The notes: a model not told the origin generated them from the sequence alone. 64,000 nt of DNA from Haloprofundus salilacus (GCF_020150815.1 NZ_CP083723.1:3038001-3102000); one strand, 5' to 3'. Counted from the first letter of the stretch, positions 1 to 8,413 are shown. Made by a program: numbers and translations.

Positions 1-2
1 GA

Positions 3-611
3 CTGGCGCTTCGCAACGCCATCCGCCTGACGGCCGGACGGAGTGCTCGCTACTTCGACACCGAGACCACGACCTACCGGTTCGACGGCCTGCCGGAGCT
101 CCCGGTCGGCCCGGTGAACCTCCTGGGTGACCTGTTCGTCACCTCCCAGCAACTCGTCGTCCTCGCGAGCGCGGTCGTCGTTTTCCTCGTGTTACACGCG
201 CTGTTGACTCGAACCGATGTCGGCATCGCCATGCGTGCGATGGGCGACAATGAGAGTCTCGCACGGGTCCGCGGCATCGACACCCAGCGGATACGGGACA
301 GCGTCTGGATATTGGCCGGGGTACTCGCGGCGCTGGCGGGCGTTCTCGTCGGTGTTCAGACCAACGTCAACGCCGACACGGGTTTCGGCTACATCCTGCA
401 GATTCTGGCGGCAGCCATCCTCGGAGGTGCCGGGAGCGTTTACGGCGCAATCGCCGGCTCCTACATCATCGGACTGGTTCTGGCGCTCTCGGCCGCGTTC
501 CTCCCGTCGGGGATGACGGGAATCTCCTCGGCGGTGGCGTTCCTTATCCTCGTAGTCGTCCTGCTCATCAAGCCGAGCGGAATCGCAGGCCAGGAGGTGC
601 GGGAGGCGTGA
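3..611 (+). CDS. livH: Branched-chain amino acid ABC transporter permease LivH, 3' part
   Basis: This is the C-terminal part of a LivH-type inner-membrane permease for import of branched-chain amino acids or a related amide/urea substrate. The frame is open from the left edge of the window, so the start lies outside. About 200 residues are visible. They include the cytoplasmic loop with VGIAMRAMGDNESLARVRGID, which matches the conserved coupling-helix region of LivH (typically MRA...D...A...GI), followed by alternating hydrophobic helices and the conserved AAILGGAGSVYGAIAGS segment. It ends with the family-typical KPSGIAG. livM, livG and livF follow on the same strand, so this is the end of an operon whose substrate-binding protein is probably upstream. 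The exact substrate cannot be read from the sequence. Confidence 0.93.
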   Translation: MALRNAIRLTAGRSARYFDTETTTYRFDGLPELPVGPVNLLGDLFVTSQQLVVLASAVVVFLVLHALLTRTDVGIAMRAMGDNESLARVRGIDTQRIRDSVWILAGVLAALAGVLVGVQTNVNADTGFGYILQILAAAILGGAGSVYGAIAGSYIIGLVLALSAAFLPSGMTGISSAVAFLILVVVLLIKPSGIAGQEVREA

Positions 612-744
612 GTCACCTCTCGCGGATCACACAAGCGGCACGGTCGGAACTCACGGGGTGGCGGTGTCTGTGCGCGAGCACGGTCGGTTCCTTTCATGGT
701 CGCACTCCTATCCACAGTCGCACTCGCCACTGGAGGTGGCTCGC

Positions 745-1788
745 GTGAGCCTCACCGACCGCCTCCCCGAGGACGACTCCGGGTGGGCGTTCCTGTTCGG
801 AGCCGGCTGCGTTCTGCTAGCCGCGTTATTCGCGCTGACGCCACTGGTGGCGTCAGTACCCGGCGCGTTGTACGTCTTCATCGAGGTCGGCATCCTCTTC
901 GTCGTCTACGGGATGCTGGTGCTGGGACTCGATCTCCAGTACGGCCACACCGGACTGGTCAACTTCGGCCACGTGGTCTTCTTCGCCGTCGGCGCGTACA
1001 CCGTCGCGATGGTGTCGGCTCAGGACTCCTTCGCCGGCATCAGCTTGGGCTACCCGTGGCCGCTGGCGCTAGTGGCAGGCGTACTCGTCGCGGCGCTCCT
1101 CGGCGCGGCTGTCGGTGCCACCTCCCTCCGGTTGCGCGATGACTTTCTCGCCATCGCCACGCTGGCGACCGCAGAGATCTTCTACACGCTGTTCGTCAAC
1201 TTCCGGGGAATCTTCGGAGGCAACACCGGTATTCTCGGCGTTCCGCAGCCGGTGGCGGACCTCGCCGGTGACGGCGACACCACGCTCGTGGCCACGCTGT
1301 TGCTGTTCGGCGGCATCACCGCGTTCGCGTTCGCTGCGGTGACCCGGTTGACCGAGGCGCCGTACGGCCGGGTACTGCGAGCGATCCGCGCCGACGAACT
1401 CGTCACCCGCTCAGTCGGCAAATCCGTGTTCACCTACAAGATGCAGGCGTTCGTCTACGGTGCCGCACTCGCGGGGCTCGCCGGCGGTCTGTTCGCACTC
1501 TACACCGGCGCAATCTCGCCGGGCTTTTTCACTATCCACGTGACGGTGACGGTGTGGATCGGAATGTTGCTCGGCGGCGCGTCGAACCACCGCGCGGTGT
1601 TGGCGGGCCTCGCGATCATCATGGGGCTCCGTCTGTTGTCGCGATTCGCTCTCGACGTAGCACCCGTGTCCGCTGATGCGTTTGCCTCCATTCGGCTCAT
1701 CGTCGTCGGGATGATTCTGGTGGCGATCATCCGCTACCGGCCGGCCGGCATCTGGGGCGACGCCAGGGAACTGGGGGTCGACTCGTGA
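745..1788 (+). CDS. livM: Branched-chain amino acid ABC transporter permease LivM
   Basis: This is the second permease subunit of the Liv transporter, partner of LivH. The protein has about 347 residues and 8-10 hydrophobic helices. The LivM hallmarks are present: GLDLQYGHTGLVNFGHVVFF in the N-terminal third, TSLRLRDDFLAIATLATAEI in the middle, and a late segment with GRVLRAIRADE and GGLAGGLFALYTG. I chose the GTG start at 745 because a strong Shine-Dalgarno sequence, GGAGGTG, lies at 732-738. A longer GTG start at 658 would add 29 polar residues without a comparable ribosome binding site. The stop overlaps the livG start by four bases (GTGA), which indicates translational coupling. Confidence 0.94.
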   Translation: MSLTDRLPEDDSGWAFLFGAGCVLLAALFALTPLVASVPGALYVFIEVGILFVVYGMLVLGLDLQYGHTGLVNFGHVVFFAVGAYTVAMVSAQDSFAGISLGYPWPLALVAGVLVAALLGAAVGATSLRLRDDFLAIATLATAEIFYTLFVNFRGIFGGNTGILGVPQPVADLAGDGDTTLVATLLLFGGITAFAFAAVTRLTEAPYGRVLRAIRADELVTRSVGKSVFTYKMQAFVYGAALAGLAGGLFALYTGAISPGFFTIHVTVTVWIGMLLGGASNHRAVLAGLAIIMGLRLLSRFALDVAPVSADAFASIRLIVVGMILVAIIRYRPAGIWGDARELGVDS

Positions 1789-2540
1789 GCGTGCTTCGGG
1801 CCGACGGTCTCGTCAAGGAGTTCGGCGGCCTTCGCGCGATCGACGAGCTGTCGGTCTCGGTCGACCGAGGGGAACTCGTCGGCGTGATGGGGCCGAACGG
1901 CGCCGGCAAGTCGACGTTCTTCAACTGCGTGAGCGGCGTCGTAGTGCCCGACAGCGGTCGCGTCACCTTCAACGGTGAAGACGTGACCGGCGATCCGCCG
2001 GAAGTTTTGGCCCGAGCTGGCATGGTTCGAACCTTCCAGCTCACTCGGGAACTGGAAACGATGACCGTCCGGGACAACGTGCGCCTGGCTGCGCCCGACC
2101 AGCCGGGTGAACGCACGGTTCCCGCGCTTCTGCACACCGACTCGATGCAGGAGCGCGAGCGTCAGGTTCGCGAGCGCGCCGACGAACTCATCGAGGCGTT
2201 CGAACTCGGCCACTTGGCCGACGAGTATAGCAGCAACCTCTCCGGTGGCCAGCGAAAACTGCTGGAACTGGCTCGGGTGCTGATGCTTGACCCGGAGCTG
2301 CTCCTGTTGGACGAACCGTTTGCGGGGGTCAACCCCACGCTGACCCGCGAGATTGCGGGCCGTATCCGCGATCTCAACGACGAGGGTATGACCGTCGTCG
2401 TCATCGAACACGAACTCGAGACGCTGGTCGAACTCGTCGACCGCCTCGTCGTCCTGCAACAGGGGAGCCTCCTCGTGGAGGGAGAGCCCGAGGCAGTGCT
2501 GTCCGACGAGCGCGTCATCGATGCCTATCTCGGAGAGTGA
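1785..2540 (+). CDS. livG: Branched-chain amino acid ABC transporter ATPase LivG
   Basis: This is the first ATPase subunit of the Liv transporter, with 251 residues, the usual length for LivG. Walker A is GPNGAGKS near residue 36, the ABC signature is NLSGGQRKLLELAR near residue 150, Walker B is PELLLLDEPFAGVNP, and the switch histidine is in VVIEHELETL. The F-W-T-F-Q type motif of LivG appears as MVRTFQLTRELETMTVRDN. The GTG start overlaps the livM stop. The stop is followed within two bases by the ATG of a small ORF that leads into livF. The protein should act at the cytoplasmic face together with LivF. Confidence 0.95.
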   Translation: MSVLRADGLVKEFGGLRAIDELSVSVDRGELVGVMGPNGAGKSTFFNCVSGVVVPDSGRVTFNGEDVTGDPPEVLARAGMVRTFQLTRELETMTVRDNVRLAAPDQPGERTVPALLHTDSMQERERQVRERADELIEAFELGHLADEYSSNLSGGQRKLLELARVLMLDPELLLLDEPFAGVNPTLTREIAGRIRDLNDEGMTVVVIEHELETLVELVDRLVVLQQGSLLVEGEPEAVLSDERVIDAYLGE

Positions 2541-2542
2541 CT

Positions 2543-2656
2543 ATGCAGCTACAAGACACAGACGACAGTGCAGAAACCCGACTGTACCGGCACAGCACCA
2601 GGTGCTGGAAAGACTGTCAGAGCAACGACTGGCGGCCGGCGGAGGTCGTGACGTGA
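2543..2656 (+). CDS. Possible 37-residue coupled ORF between livG and livF
   Basis: A 38-codon frame starts with ATG two bases after the livG stop and ends in TGA overlapping the GTG start of livF (GTGA). A GGAG sequence at 2532-2535 sits eight bases before the ATG. The product would be about 37 residues, hydrophilic, beginning MQLQDTDDSAE and containing two Cys and two Trp. I do not recognise a family. Without it the livG-livF gap would be 112 bases, which is unusual in an operon whose other junctions overlap. It may be a small protein, a coupling ORF, or chance. Confidence 0.35.
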   Translation: MQLQDTDDSAETRLYRHSTRCWKDCQSNDWRPAEVVT

Positions 2657-3357
2657 GCCTGCTCGACGTTTCGGATCTCGACGCCGGGTACGGCGACCTG
2701 CAGGTGTTGTCGGGGGTCGACCTCCGCGTCGACTCCGGCGAGTACGTCGCCGTCGTCGGTCCGAACGGCGCCGGCAAGTCCACGGCGATGAAGGCGATCT
2801 TCGGCATCGCCGACCGAATGGGGGGTTCGATCACGTTCGACGGCGTCGACATTACGGAGCTCCCGCCCGAGACCGTCATCCATCAAGGATTGAGCTACGT
2901 CCCGCAGACCGAGAACGTCTTCCCCTCGCTGACCGTCGCAGAGAACCTCCGACTCGGAGCGTACATCCTCGACGGTACGCCGGATGAACGCCGCGAAGCC
3001 GTGTTCGACCGGTTTCCGGTTCTCGCCGACCGTCTCGACGAGACCGCGGGAACCCTATCCGGCGGACAACAGCAGATGCTCGCGATGGGCTGTGCGCTGA
3101 TGCTCGACCCCGACCTCCTCCTGTTGGACGAGCCCTCGGCCGGTCTCGCACCGGACCTCGTCGACGAGATGTTCGACCGCATCGACGCGGTCAACGAAGC
3201 CGGTACGGCCGTGCTGATGGTCGAGCAGAACGCGAAGGAGGCTCTGCGGCGCTGTGACCGCGGTTACGTGCTCGCGAGCGGTGAGAACCGCTACGAGGAC
3301 ACCGGCAACGCGCTTCTGAACGACGAGGAGGTCCGCCACCAGTTCCTCGGCGGCTAG
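2653..3357 (+). CDS. livF: Branched-chain amino acid ABC transporter ATPase LivF
   Basis: This is the second ATPase subunit of the Liv transporter, with 234 residues from the chosen start. Walker A is GPNGAGKSTAMKAIFG, the signature is LSGGQQQMLAMG, Walker B is DPDLLLLDEPSAGLAP, and the switch region is VLMVEQNAKEAL. The LivF-specific segment SYVPQTENVFPSLTVAENL is present. I chose the GTG at 2653 because GGAGGT lies at 2641-2646, seven bases upstream, and the protein then begins VSLLDVSDLDAGYGDLQVL like other LivF proteins. A longer frame from 2521 overlaps livG and adds 44 unrelated residues. Confidence 0.94.
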   Translation: MSLLDVSDLDAGYGDLQVLSGVDLRVDSGEYVAVVGPNGAGKSTAMKAIFGIADRMGGSITFDGVDITELPPETVIHQGLSYVPQTENVFPSLTVAENLRLGAYILDGTPDERREAVFDRFPVLADRLDETAGTLSGGQQQMLAMGCALMLDPDLLLLDEPSAGLAPDLVDEMFDRIDAVNEAGTAVLMVEQNAKEALRRCDRGYVLASGENRYEDTGNALLNDEEVRHQFLGG

Positions 3358-3386
3358 TCCGGACCGCCGCTCGCGGACCTCGCAAC

Positions 3387-3394
3387 GCTTTTAC
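3387..3394 (+). promoter_or_regulatory. TATA box of the pheST leader transcript
   Basis: GCTTTTAC at 3387-3394, with the core TTTTAC centred about 26 bases before the ATG at 3418. This is the distance expected for a haloarchaeal leaderless transcript starting at that ATG. There is no comparable TATA-like sequence 26-28 bases before pheS at 3667 (the region 3637-3644 is AACGGTGT), so this is the best visible promoter for pheST. Confidence 0.5.
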
Positions 3395-3417
3395 TCGACT
3401 GTCACATTCTGGCGCAC

Positions 3418-3501
3418 ATGGTATCCGAACCCCGACTCGGACGCACGACTCTCTCACAGCAGTCGCTTCGCGGGTTCGGCTTCTTCTTTACGGCCGCCTG
3501 A
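3418..3501 (+). CDS. Putative Phe-rich leader peptide of pheST
   Basis: A 27-codon leaderless ORF whose C-terminal part reads RGFGFFFTAA, with Phe codons TTC GGC TTC TTC TTT at 3475-3489 and a TGA stop at 3499-3501. It lies 165 bases upstream of pheS, the gene for phenylalanyl-tRNA synthetase alpha, on the same strand and behind the only good TATA box. Four Phe in five codons directly before phenylalanyl-tRNA synthetase genes resembles the leader peptides of bacterial pheST and pheA attenuators, where ribosome stalling at Phe codons reports the level of Phe-tRNA. A GC-rich stem begins within the last codons. That it is translated and regulatory is inference. Confidence 0.6.
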   Translation: MVSEPRLGRTTLSQQSLRGFGFFFTAA

Positions 3502-3607
3502 GAGCGGCGGACTCTCCGACGGCGCGAGGGCGTCGGCGGCGACGAAACCGCTCGGGTCGGCCGGTCGTCCGTAGGCCGTCGACCGTCCGCAGGTCGTTGC
3601 GGACGAC
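3493..3607 (+). promoter_or_regulatory. Mutually exclusive stems between leader peptide and pheS
   Basis: Several perfect stems can form in the leader RNA. Stem A pairs GCCGC 3493-3497 with GCGGC 3504-3508. Stem C pairs GAGCGG 3502-3507 with CCGCTC 3548-3553 and cannot coexist with A; it encloses stem B, CCGACG 3516-3521 with CGTCGG 3531-3536. Further on, stem D pairs GTCCGC 3585-3590 with GCGGAC 3599-3604 and competes with stem E, GTCGTCCG 3564-3571 with CGGACGAC 3600-3607. A ribosome stalled on the Phe codons would cover the 5' arm of A. No T-run follows, so the readout could be archaeal termination, RNA stability or translation. In GC-rich DNA some stems arise by chance. Confidence 0.35.
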
Positions 3608-3666
3608 GAGCGTTCGGAACTGCTAACAAGCGGGCAAACGGTGTCCACGACAACTCAGTACACAGC

Positions 3667-5169
3667 ATGCGACTCCCGGAATCACAGGTCGCGGTGTTGG
3701 AAGCCGCGAGTACAGACGAAACGCCCGTCGGTGAACTCGCCGACGAGACAGGGCTGAAACCCGAGACGGTGACGCGTGCCGCCTTCGACCTGCGCGACGA
3801 GGGTCTCGTCGCCATCGAAGAGCGGACCGAGACGACGACGACGCTCACCGAGGAGGGCGAGACGTACGTCGAGGCGGGCCTGCCCGAGGTCCGCCTCTAC
3901 CGCGCCGCCGTCGATGCGGGCGGTGCCGACGACGCGGTCCCAATGGGACAGGTCATCGGCGCGTCGGAGCTTCAGGGACCTGAAGTCGACATCGCGCTGT
4001 CGAACTTCGCACGGAAGGGGTACGGCCGCATCGACAGCGGCGAGTTAGTCGTCGACGACGACGCTGACCCCGACGCCGACGCAGAGGCCGCCGCGCTGGC
4101 CGCGCTCGCCGAGGGCGAGACCGTCGACGACGAGGAGACGCTCGACGAACTCGACCGTCGCGGCCTCGTCGACCGAAACGAGTCGACGGTTCGCTCAGTC
4201 GTCCTCACCGACGACGGCGTGACCGCGATGATGGAGGGCGTCGAGGTCGCCGAGACCGTAGACCGCCTCACCCCCGAGATGCTCACGTCCGGCGAGTGGC
4301 GCGACGTGGAGTTCGCCGAGTACAACGTCGAAGCCGACGCACCCGAGGAGCGCGGCGGTAAAGAACACGTGCTCCGACAGACCGCGGAGCGCGTCAAGGA
4401 CACGCTCGTCGGCATGGGGTTCAAGGAGATGGAAGGCCCCCACGCCGACTCGGAGTTCTGGATCAACGACTGCCTGTTCATGCCGCAGGACCACCCGGCG
4501 CGCACTCACTGGGACCAGTTCGCGCTGGACGTGCCGCCGATGGAGGAAATTCCCGAGGACCTGCTTGACCGCGTCGAAGCCGCCCACCGCGAGGGCGTCG
4601 GCGACGACGGCGACGGCTACCACTCGCCGTGGACCGAGGACGTCGCCCGCGAAATCGACCTCCGCGGGCACACCACGTCGCTGTCGATGCGCTACCTCTC
4701 GGGGTACGCCGAGGGCGAGTTAGAGCCGCCGCAGCGCTACTTCTCCGTCGAGAAGGTGTACCGAAACGACACCCTCGACGCGACCCACCTGCTCGAGTTC
4801 TTCCAGATAGAGGGCTGGGTGATGGCCGAGGATCTCTCCGTCCGCGACCTGATGGGGACGTTCGAGGAGTTCTACCGCCAGTTCGGCATCACGGACATCC
4901 AGTTCAAGCCGCACTACAACCCGTACACGGAGCCGAGTTTCGAGCTGTTCGGTCGCCACCCGACGACAGGCGAACTCATCGAAATCGGGAACTCGGGGAT
5001 GTTCCGCCCCGAGGTTCTCGAACCCCTGGGCGTTGACTGCGACGTGATGGCGTGGGGCCTCGCGCTCGAACGCCTCGCGATGCTCGTCACGGGCGCGGAG
5101 GACATCCGCGACCTGCACGGAACGCTCGCCGACCTCAACTTCCTGCGGAACGCGGAGGTGATTCGCTAA
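3667..5169 (+). CDS. pheS: Phenylalanyl-tRNA synthetase alpha subunit
   Basis: This is the catalytic subunit of the heterotetrameric class II synthetase that charges tRNA-Phe with phenylalanine. The protein has 500 residues, the archaeal length. An N-terminal winged-helix-like region (about 1-190, with ETVTRAAFDLRDEGLV) is followed by the class II core. Motif 2 is visible as RYFSVEKVYRNDTLDATHL, followed by EFFQIEGWVMAEDLS. Motif 3 is GNSGMFRPEVLEPLG then VMAWGLALERLAML. The stop overlaps the pheT start (TAATG). The gene lacks a TATA box at the leaderless distance and is preceded by the Phe-rich leader ORF. Confidence 0.97.
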   Translation: MRLPESQVAVLEAASTDETPVGELADETGLKPETVTRAAFDLRDEGLVAIEERTETTTTLTEEGETYVEAGLPEVRLYRAAVDAGGADDAVPMGQVIGASELQGPEVDIALSNFARKGYGRIDSGELVVDDDADPDADAEAAALAALAEGETVDDEETLDELDRRGLVDRNESTVRSVVLTDDGVTAMMEGVEVAETVDRLTPEMLTSGEWRDVEFAEYNVEADAPEERGGKEHVLRQTAERVKDTLVGMGFKEMEGPHADSEFWINDCLFMPQDHPARTHWDQFALDVPPMEEIPEDLLDRVEAAHREGVGDDGDGYHSPWTEDVAREIDLRGHTTSLSMRYLSGYAEGELEPPQRYFSVEKVYRNDTLDATHLLEFFQIEGWVMAEDLSVRDLMGTFEEFYRQFGITDIQFKPHYNPYTEPSFELFGRHPTTGELIEIGNSGMFRPEVLEPLGVDCDVMAWGLALERLAMLVTGAEDIRDLHGTLADLNFLRNAEVIR

Positions 5170-6968
5170 TGCCAGTCGTAGATGTAGACACGGACGAACT
5201 TCGCCGGTTGACCGGCCACGAGGAGAAATCGGACGACGAACTCAAAGACGACCTGTTCGCGCTCGGCCTCGAGTACGAGGGCGAGACCGAAGACGGTCTC
5301 CTGCAGTTCGAGTTCGGGCCGGACCGCCTCGACCGCCTCTCGGTCGAGGGCGTCGCCCGGTCGCTCCGCTACCAGTACGGCGACGACCGCGGGGTGTACG
5401 TCCCGCAGACGAACTCGCCGGACTGGACCATCGAAGTCGACGAATCGGTGCCCGAACAGCGGCCGTACGTGACGGGCGCTATCGTCCGCGGCGTCAAGTT
5501 GGACGAGGACGCGCTCGACTCGCTCATCCAGTTGCAGGAGAAACTGCACGCGACGATGGGCCGAAAGCGCGTCAAGGGCGCCATCGGCATCCACGACCTC
5601 GTGATGCTGAAGGGGGCGAACCTCGGCGAGCGCGAGGTCGGGGCCGAGAGCAGTCCCGAGGAGGTGAACGAGCGACGCGAGTCGACCCCGCGAACGAGTG
5701 GTAACTCCATCAGCTACCGCGGGGTCGACCCCGACGGCGAGCGGTTCGTCCCGCTCGATTCGGACGCCGAGCTGACGCCCGCCGAGGTGCTCGAACGGCA
5801 CCCAACCGGTGAGAAGTACGCCGACGTCGTCGCCGACTACGACCGCTACCCGGCCATCTACGACGAACTCGGCCTGTTCTCGTTCCCGCCGGTCATCAAC
5901 GGCCGCCGGACCGAGGTCGACGAGGACTCCACCGACCTGCTCGTCGAACTCACCGGCACCGACCAGTGGACCATCGACAAGATGTGCAACATCATCTGCT
6001 ACGCGCTGTCGGCGCGCGGTGGGACTATCGAGGAAGTCGAAGTCGAGACGGCGGACGGGACGCTCGTCAGACCCAACTTCGACGTCGACACCAAGACGGT
6101 CGAACACGACCGCATCGAGACGCTTCTGGGGACCGACCTCGACTTCGAGGAAGTCGTCGACCTGTTCGAGCGTTCCGGCCTCGGCGCCACCACGAATCTG
6201 GGCGACGAGATGAGCTACGAGGTCGAGATTCCGCCGTACCGCGTCGACGTGCTGCATCCGGTCGACCTTGTCGACGACGTGGGTCGCGCCTACGGCTTCA
6301 ACACGCTCGTGCCGCGCTACCCCGACGTGGGGACCGTCGGCGGCCGCCACGACCGCTCGGACCTCGAACGTGCGGTACGCGAGCGACTCGTCGGTCTCGG
6401 CTTCGAGGACATGCTGAACTTCCACATGACCGACGAGGTGACGAACTACGACCGGATGAGCGTCGAGTACGACGCTGACGACGGCGTCGACGACGATGGC
6501 GACGTCGCTCTCGGCGCGACGCCGCCGGTTCGCATCGTCGAACCCTACAGCGAGGACTACACGATGCTTCGGACGTGGGCGCTGCCGTCGCTGATGACGG
6601 TGTTGGAGAATAACACTCACCGCGCCTACCCGCAGGAACTTGCCGAGATAGGCTTCGTCGCCCACGAGGACGACAGCGAGAACACCGGCGTCGCCGAGAG
6701 CCACCATGTCGCGGGCGTCCTCGCGCGCTACGACGCGACCTACGAGGACGCGAAAGCCAAACTGCAGGCGCTCTGCCGCGACTTCGGCGTCGAACTGGAG
6801 ACGCCCGCCGCCGAGCATCCGTCGTTCATCGACGGTCGAACCGCCGCCGTCACCGTCGACGGCGAGAGTGTTGGCATAATCGGCGAAATTCATCCGGAAG
6901 TGCTGGTCGAACACGACCTCGAACTGCCCGTCGTCGCGTTCGAGTTCGAGTTGGCGGCGCTGCAGTAG
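5169..6968 (+). CDS. pheT: Phenylalanyl-tRNA synthetase beta subunit
   Basis: This is the 599-residue beta subunit of phenylalanyl-tRNA synthetase, required for tRNA binding and for editing of misacylated Tyr-tRNA-Phe. It begins MPVVDVDTDELRRLTGHEE. The archaeal/eukaryotic architecture is visible: an N-terminal region, a B3/B4 editing-like region with FSFPPVINGRRTEVD, a B5 domain ending EIPPYRVDVLHPVDLVDDVG, and a C-terminal inactive class II-like domain with YTMLRTWALPSLMTVLENN. The start ATG is formed by the overlap with the pheS stop. A longer upstream frame from 5052 is rejected because it runs through pheS. Confidence 0.96.
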   Translation: MPVVDVDTDELRRLTGHEEKSDDELKDDLFALGLEYEGETEDGLLQFEFGPDRLDRLSVEGVARSLRYQYGDDRGVYVPQTNSPDWTIEVDESVPEQRPYVTGAIVRGVKLDEDALDSLIQLQEKLHATMGRKRVKGAIGIHDLVMLKGANLGEREVGAESSPEEVNERRESTPRTSGNSISYRGVDPDGERFVPLDSDAELTPAEVLERHPTGEKYADVVADYDRYPAIYDELGLFSFPPVINGRRTEVDEDSTDLLVELTGTDQWTIDKMCNIICYALSARGGTIEEVEVETADGTLVRPNFDVDTKTVEHDRIETLLGTDLDFEEVVDLFERSGLGATTNLGDEMSYEVEIPPYRVDVLHPVDLVDDVGRAYGFNTLVPRYPDVGTVGGRHDRSDLERAVRERLVGLGFEDMLNFHMTDEVTNYDRMSVEYDADDGVDDDGDVALGATPPVRIVEPYSEDYTMLRTWALPSLMTVLENNTHRAYPQELAEIGFVAHEDDSENTGVAESHHVAGVLARYDATYEDAKAKLQALCRDFGVELETPAAEHPSFIDGRTAAVTVDGESVGIIGEIHPEVLVEHDLELPVVAFEFELAALQ

Positions 6969-7156
6969 GTCGCTCTTCTCTCTCCTTTCCGACGACTCAC
7001 CCTTTCAACTTTCGCAGCAACTGTAGCTGAACCCCGTACCGTTTCTCTCCGGCTGAATCCAAATAACTCGAACGAATATCTACTTCTTCTATATTCTTCT
7101 TGGGAATTTCAGGCTCCGGTGGATATATGTGGCTGATTGTCCCACATTGGGGCGTC

Positions 7157-8413
7157 ATGAATCCTCACGAAAAACAATTTGAGACGTTGTCGGTGACCCA
7201 CGGCGAACGCGACCAGCGTCTCGCCGAAGGCGTCGAGGACGTTGTCGTTCCCCTCCACCTGAGTTCGACGTACGAGATTCCCGATATCAATCCGGACGTG
7301 GGACTCGAAGATTTGGACCCTGACGAGGGACAGTTCCTCTACTCTCGGCTCTCGAACCCGACGCGGAACGCGCTCGAACACCGACTAGCGGCGCTCGAAG
7401 GCGGCGAGTACGGATTCGCGTTCGCCTCCGGTACCGCGGCTATCGTCGCCACCGTGATGGCCGCCGTCGAACCCGGTGACCACGTCGTCGCCTTCGACGA
7501 CCTCTACGGCGGGACGCGGACCATGCTGACTCGGTTGTTCGAGGGGCGCCTCCACGTCGACGTCTCGTTCGTCGACGCTCGCGAGGTGGACGTCGTCGCC
7601 GACGCAATGCGCGAGGAGACGGCGCTCGTCTGGATGGAGACGCCGACGAACCCGTTGCTTCGGCTCTGCGACATCGAAGCCATCGCCGAAGTCGCCTGCG
7701 AACACGGTGCGCTGCTCGGCGTCGACAACACGTTCCTCAGTCCGGCGTGTCAGAACCCGCTGGAACTCGGTGCCGACGTGGTGGTCCACAGCACGACCAA
7801 GTACCTTAACGGCCACAGCGACTCGCTCGGCGGGGCGGCCATCACCGACTGTCCGAACCTCTCCGAAGAAATCGCGTTCCTCCAGCGCGTCGGCATGGGG
7901 AACATGCTCTCGCCGTTCGACTCGTATCTCGTGCTTCGCGGGACGAAGACGCTCCCGCTGCGGATGCGCCAGCACAACGAGAACGCGATGGAAGTCGCCG
8001 AGTTCTTGGAGGACCACGAACGCGTGCGGGCGGTCCACTACCCGGGTCTGGAGAGCCACCCGCAGCACGAACTCGCGAAGAAGCAGATGTCCGGTTACGG
8101 CGGCGTGCTCTCCGTGGAATTGGACGCCGACCTCGACGGCACCGCCGAGTTCCTCGGCCACCTCTCGGAGTTCTCGTTGGCGGTGAGTCTCGGCGGCGTC
8201 GAGTCGCTCGTCGAACACCCGGCGACGATGACGCACTCGCCGTTGTCGCAGGCTGAACGCGACGAACTCGGCATCTCGAACTCCCTGATTCGTCTCTCGG
8301 TCGGCGTCGAACACGTCGACGACCTCGTCTCGGATTTGGAGGCCGGCTTCGCGGCACTCGCGTCGCACTCGGTGGCCGGCGGCGACGCGGCGGCGATGTC
8401 CGACGACGACTGA
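7157..8413 (+). CDS. Cys/Met metabolism PLP-dependent enzyme (cystathionine gamma-synthase or -lyase type)
   Basis: This is a fold-type I pyridoxal phosphate enzyme of the trans-sulfuration family, 418 residues. The family could include cystathionine gamma-synthase, cystathionine gamma-lyase, O-acetylhomoserine sulfhydrylase or methionine gamma-lyase, and sequence alone does not separate them. Visible hallmarks are YSRLSNPTRNALEHRLAALEGG, FASGTAAI, the YGGTRTM loop, the PLP lysine in VVHSTTKYLNGHSD, and the C-terminal SLGGVESLVEHPATMTHS. I chose the ATG at 7157 because a TATA box (ATATAT, 7123-7128) lies about 30 bases upstream. A frame from 7100 would start upstream of the transcript. Confidence 0.92.
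   Translation: MNPHEKQFETLSVTHGERDQRLAEGVEDVVVPLHLSSTYEIPDINPDVGLEDLDPDEGQFLYSRLSNPTRNALEHRLAALEGGEYGFAFASGTAAIVATVMAAVEPGDHVVAFDDLYGGTRTMLTRLFEGRLHVDVSFVDAREVDVVADAMREETALVWMETPTNPLLRLCDIEAIAEVACEHGALLGVDNTFLSPACQNPLELGADVVVHSTTKYLNGHSDSLGGAAITDCPNLSEEIAFLQRVGMGNMLSPFDSYLVLRGTKTLPLRMRQHNENAMEVAEFLEDHERVRAVHYPGLESHPQHELAKKQMSGYGGVLSVELDADLDGTAEFLGHLSEFSLAVSLGGVESLVEHPATMTHSPLSQAERDELGISNSLIRLSVGVEHVDDLVSDLEAGFAALASHSVAGGDAAAMSDDD

Noticed and set aside
2521-2652. Longer start for livF at 2521
   Set aside because: It overlaps livG by 20 bases and adds residues not found in LivF, while GTG 2653 has a strong ribosome binding site.
5166-6914. Long minus-strand open frame of 582 codons over pheT
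   Set aside because: It is the antisense shadow of a GC3-rich gene; the plus strand encodes clear PheT domains.
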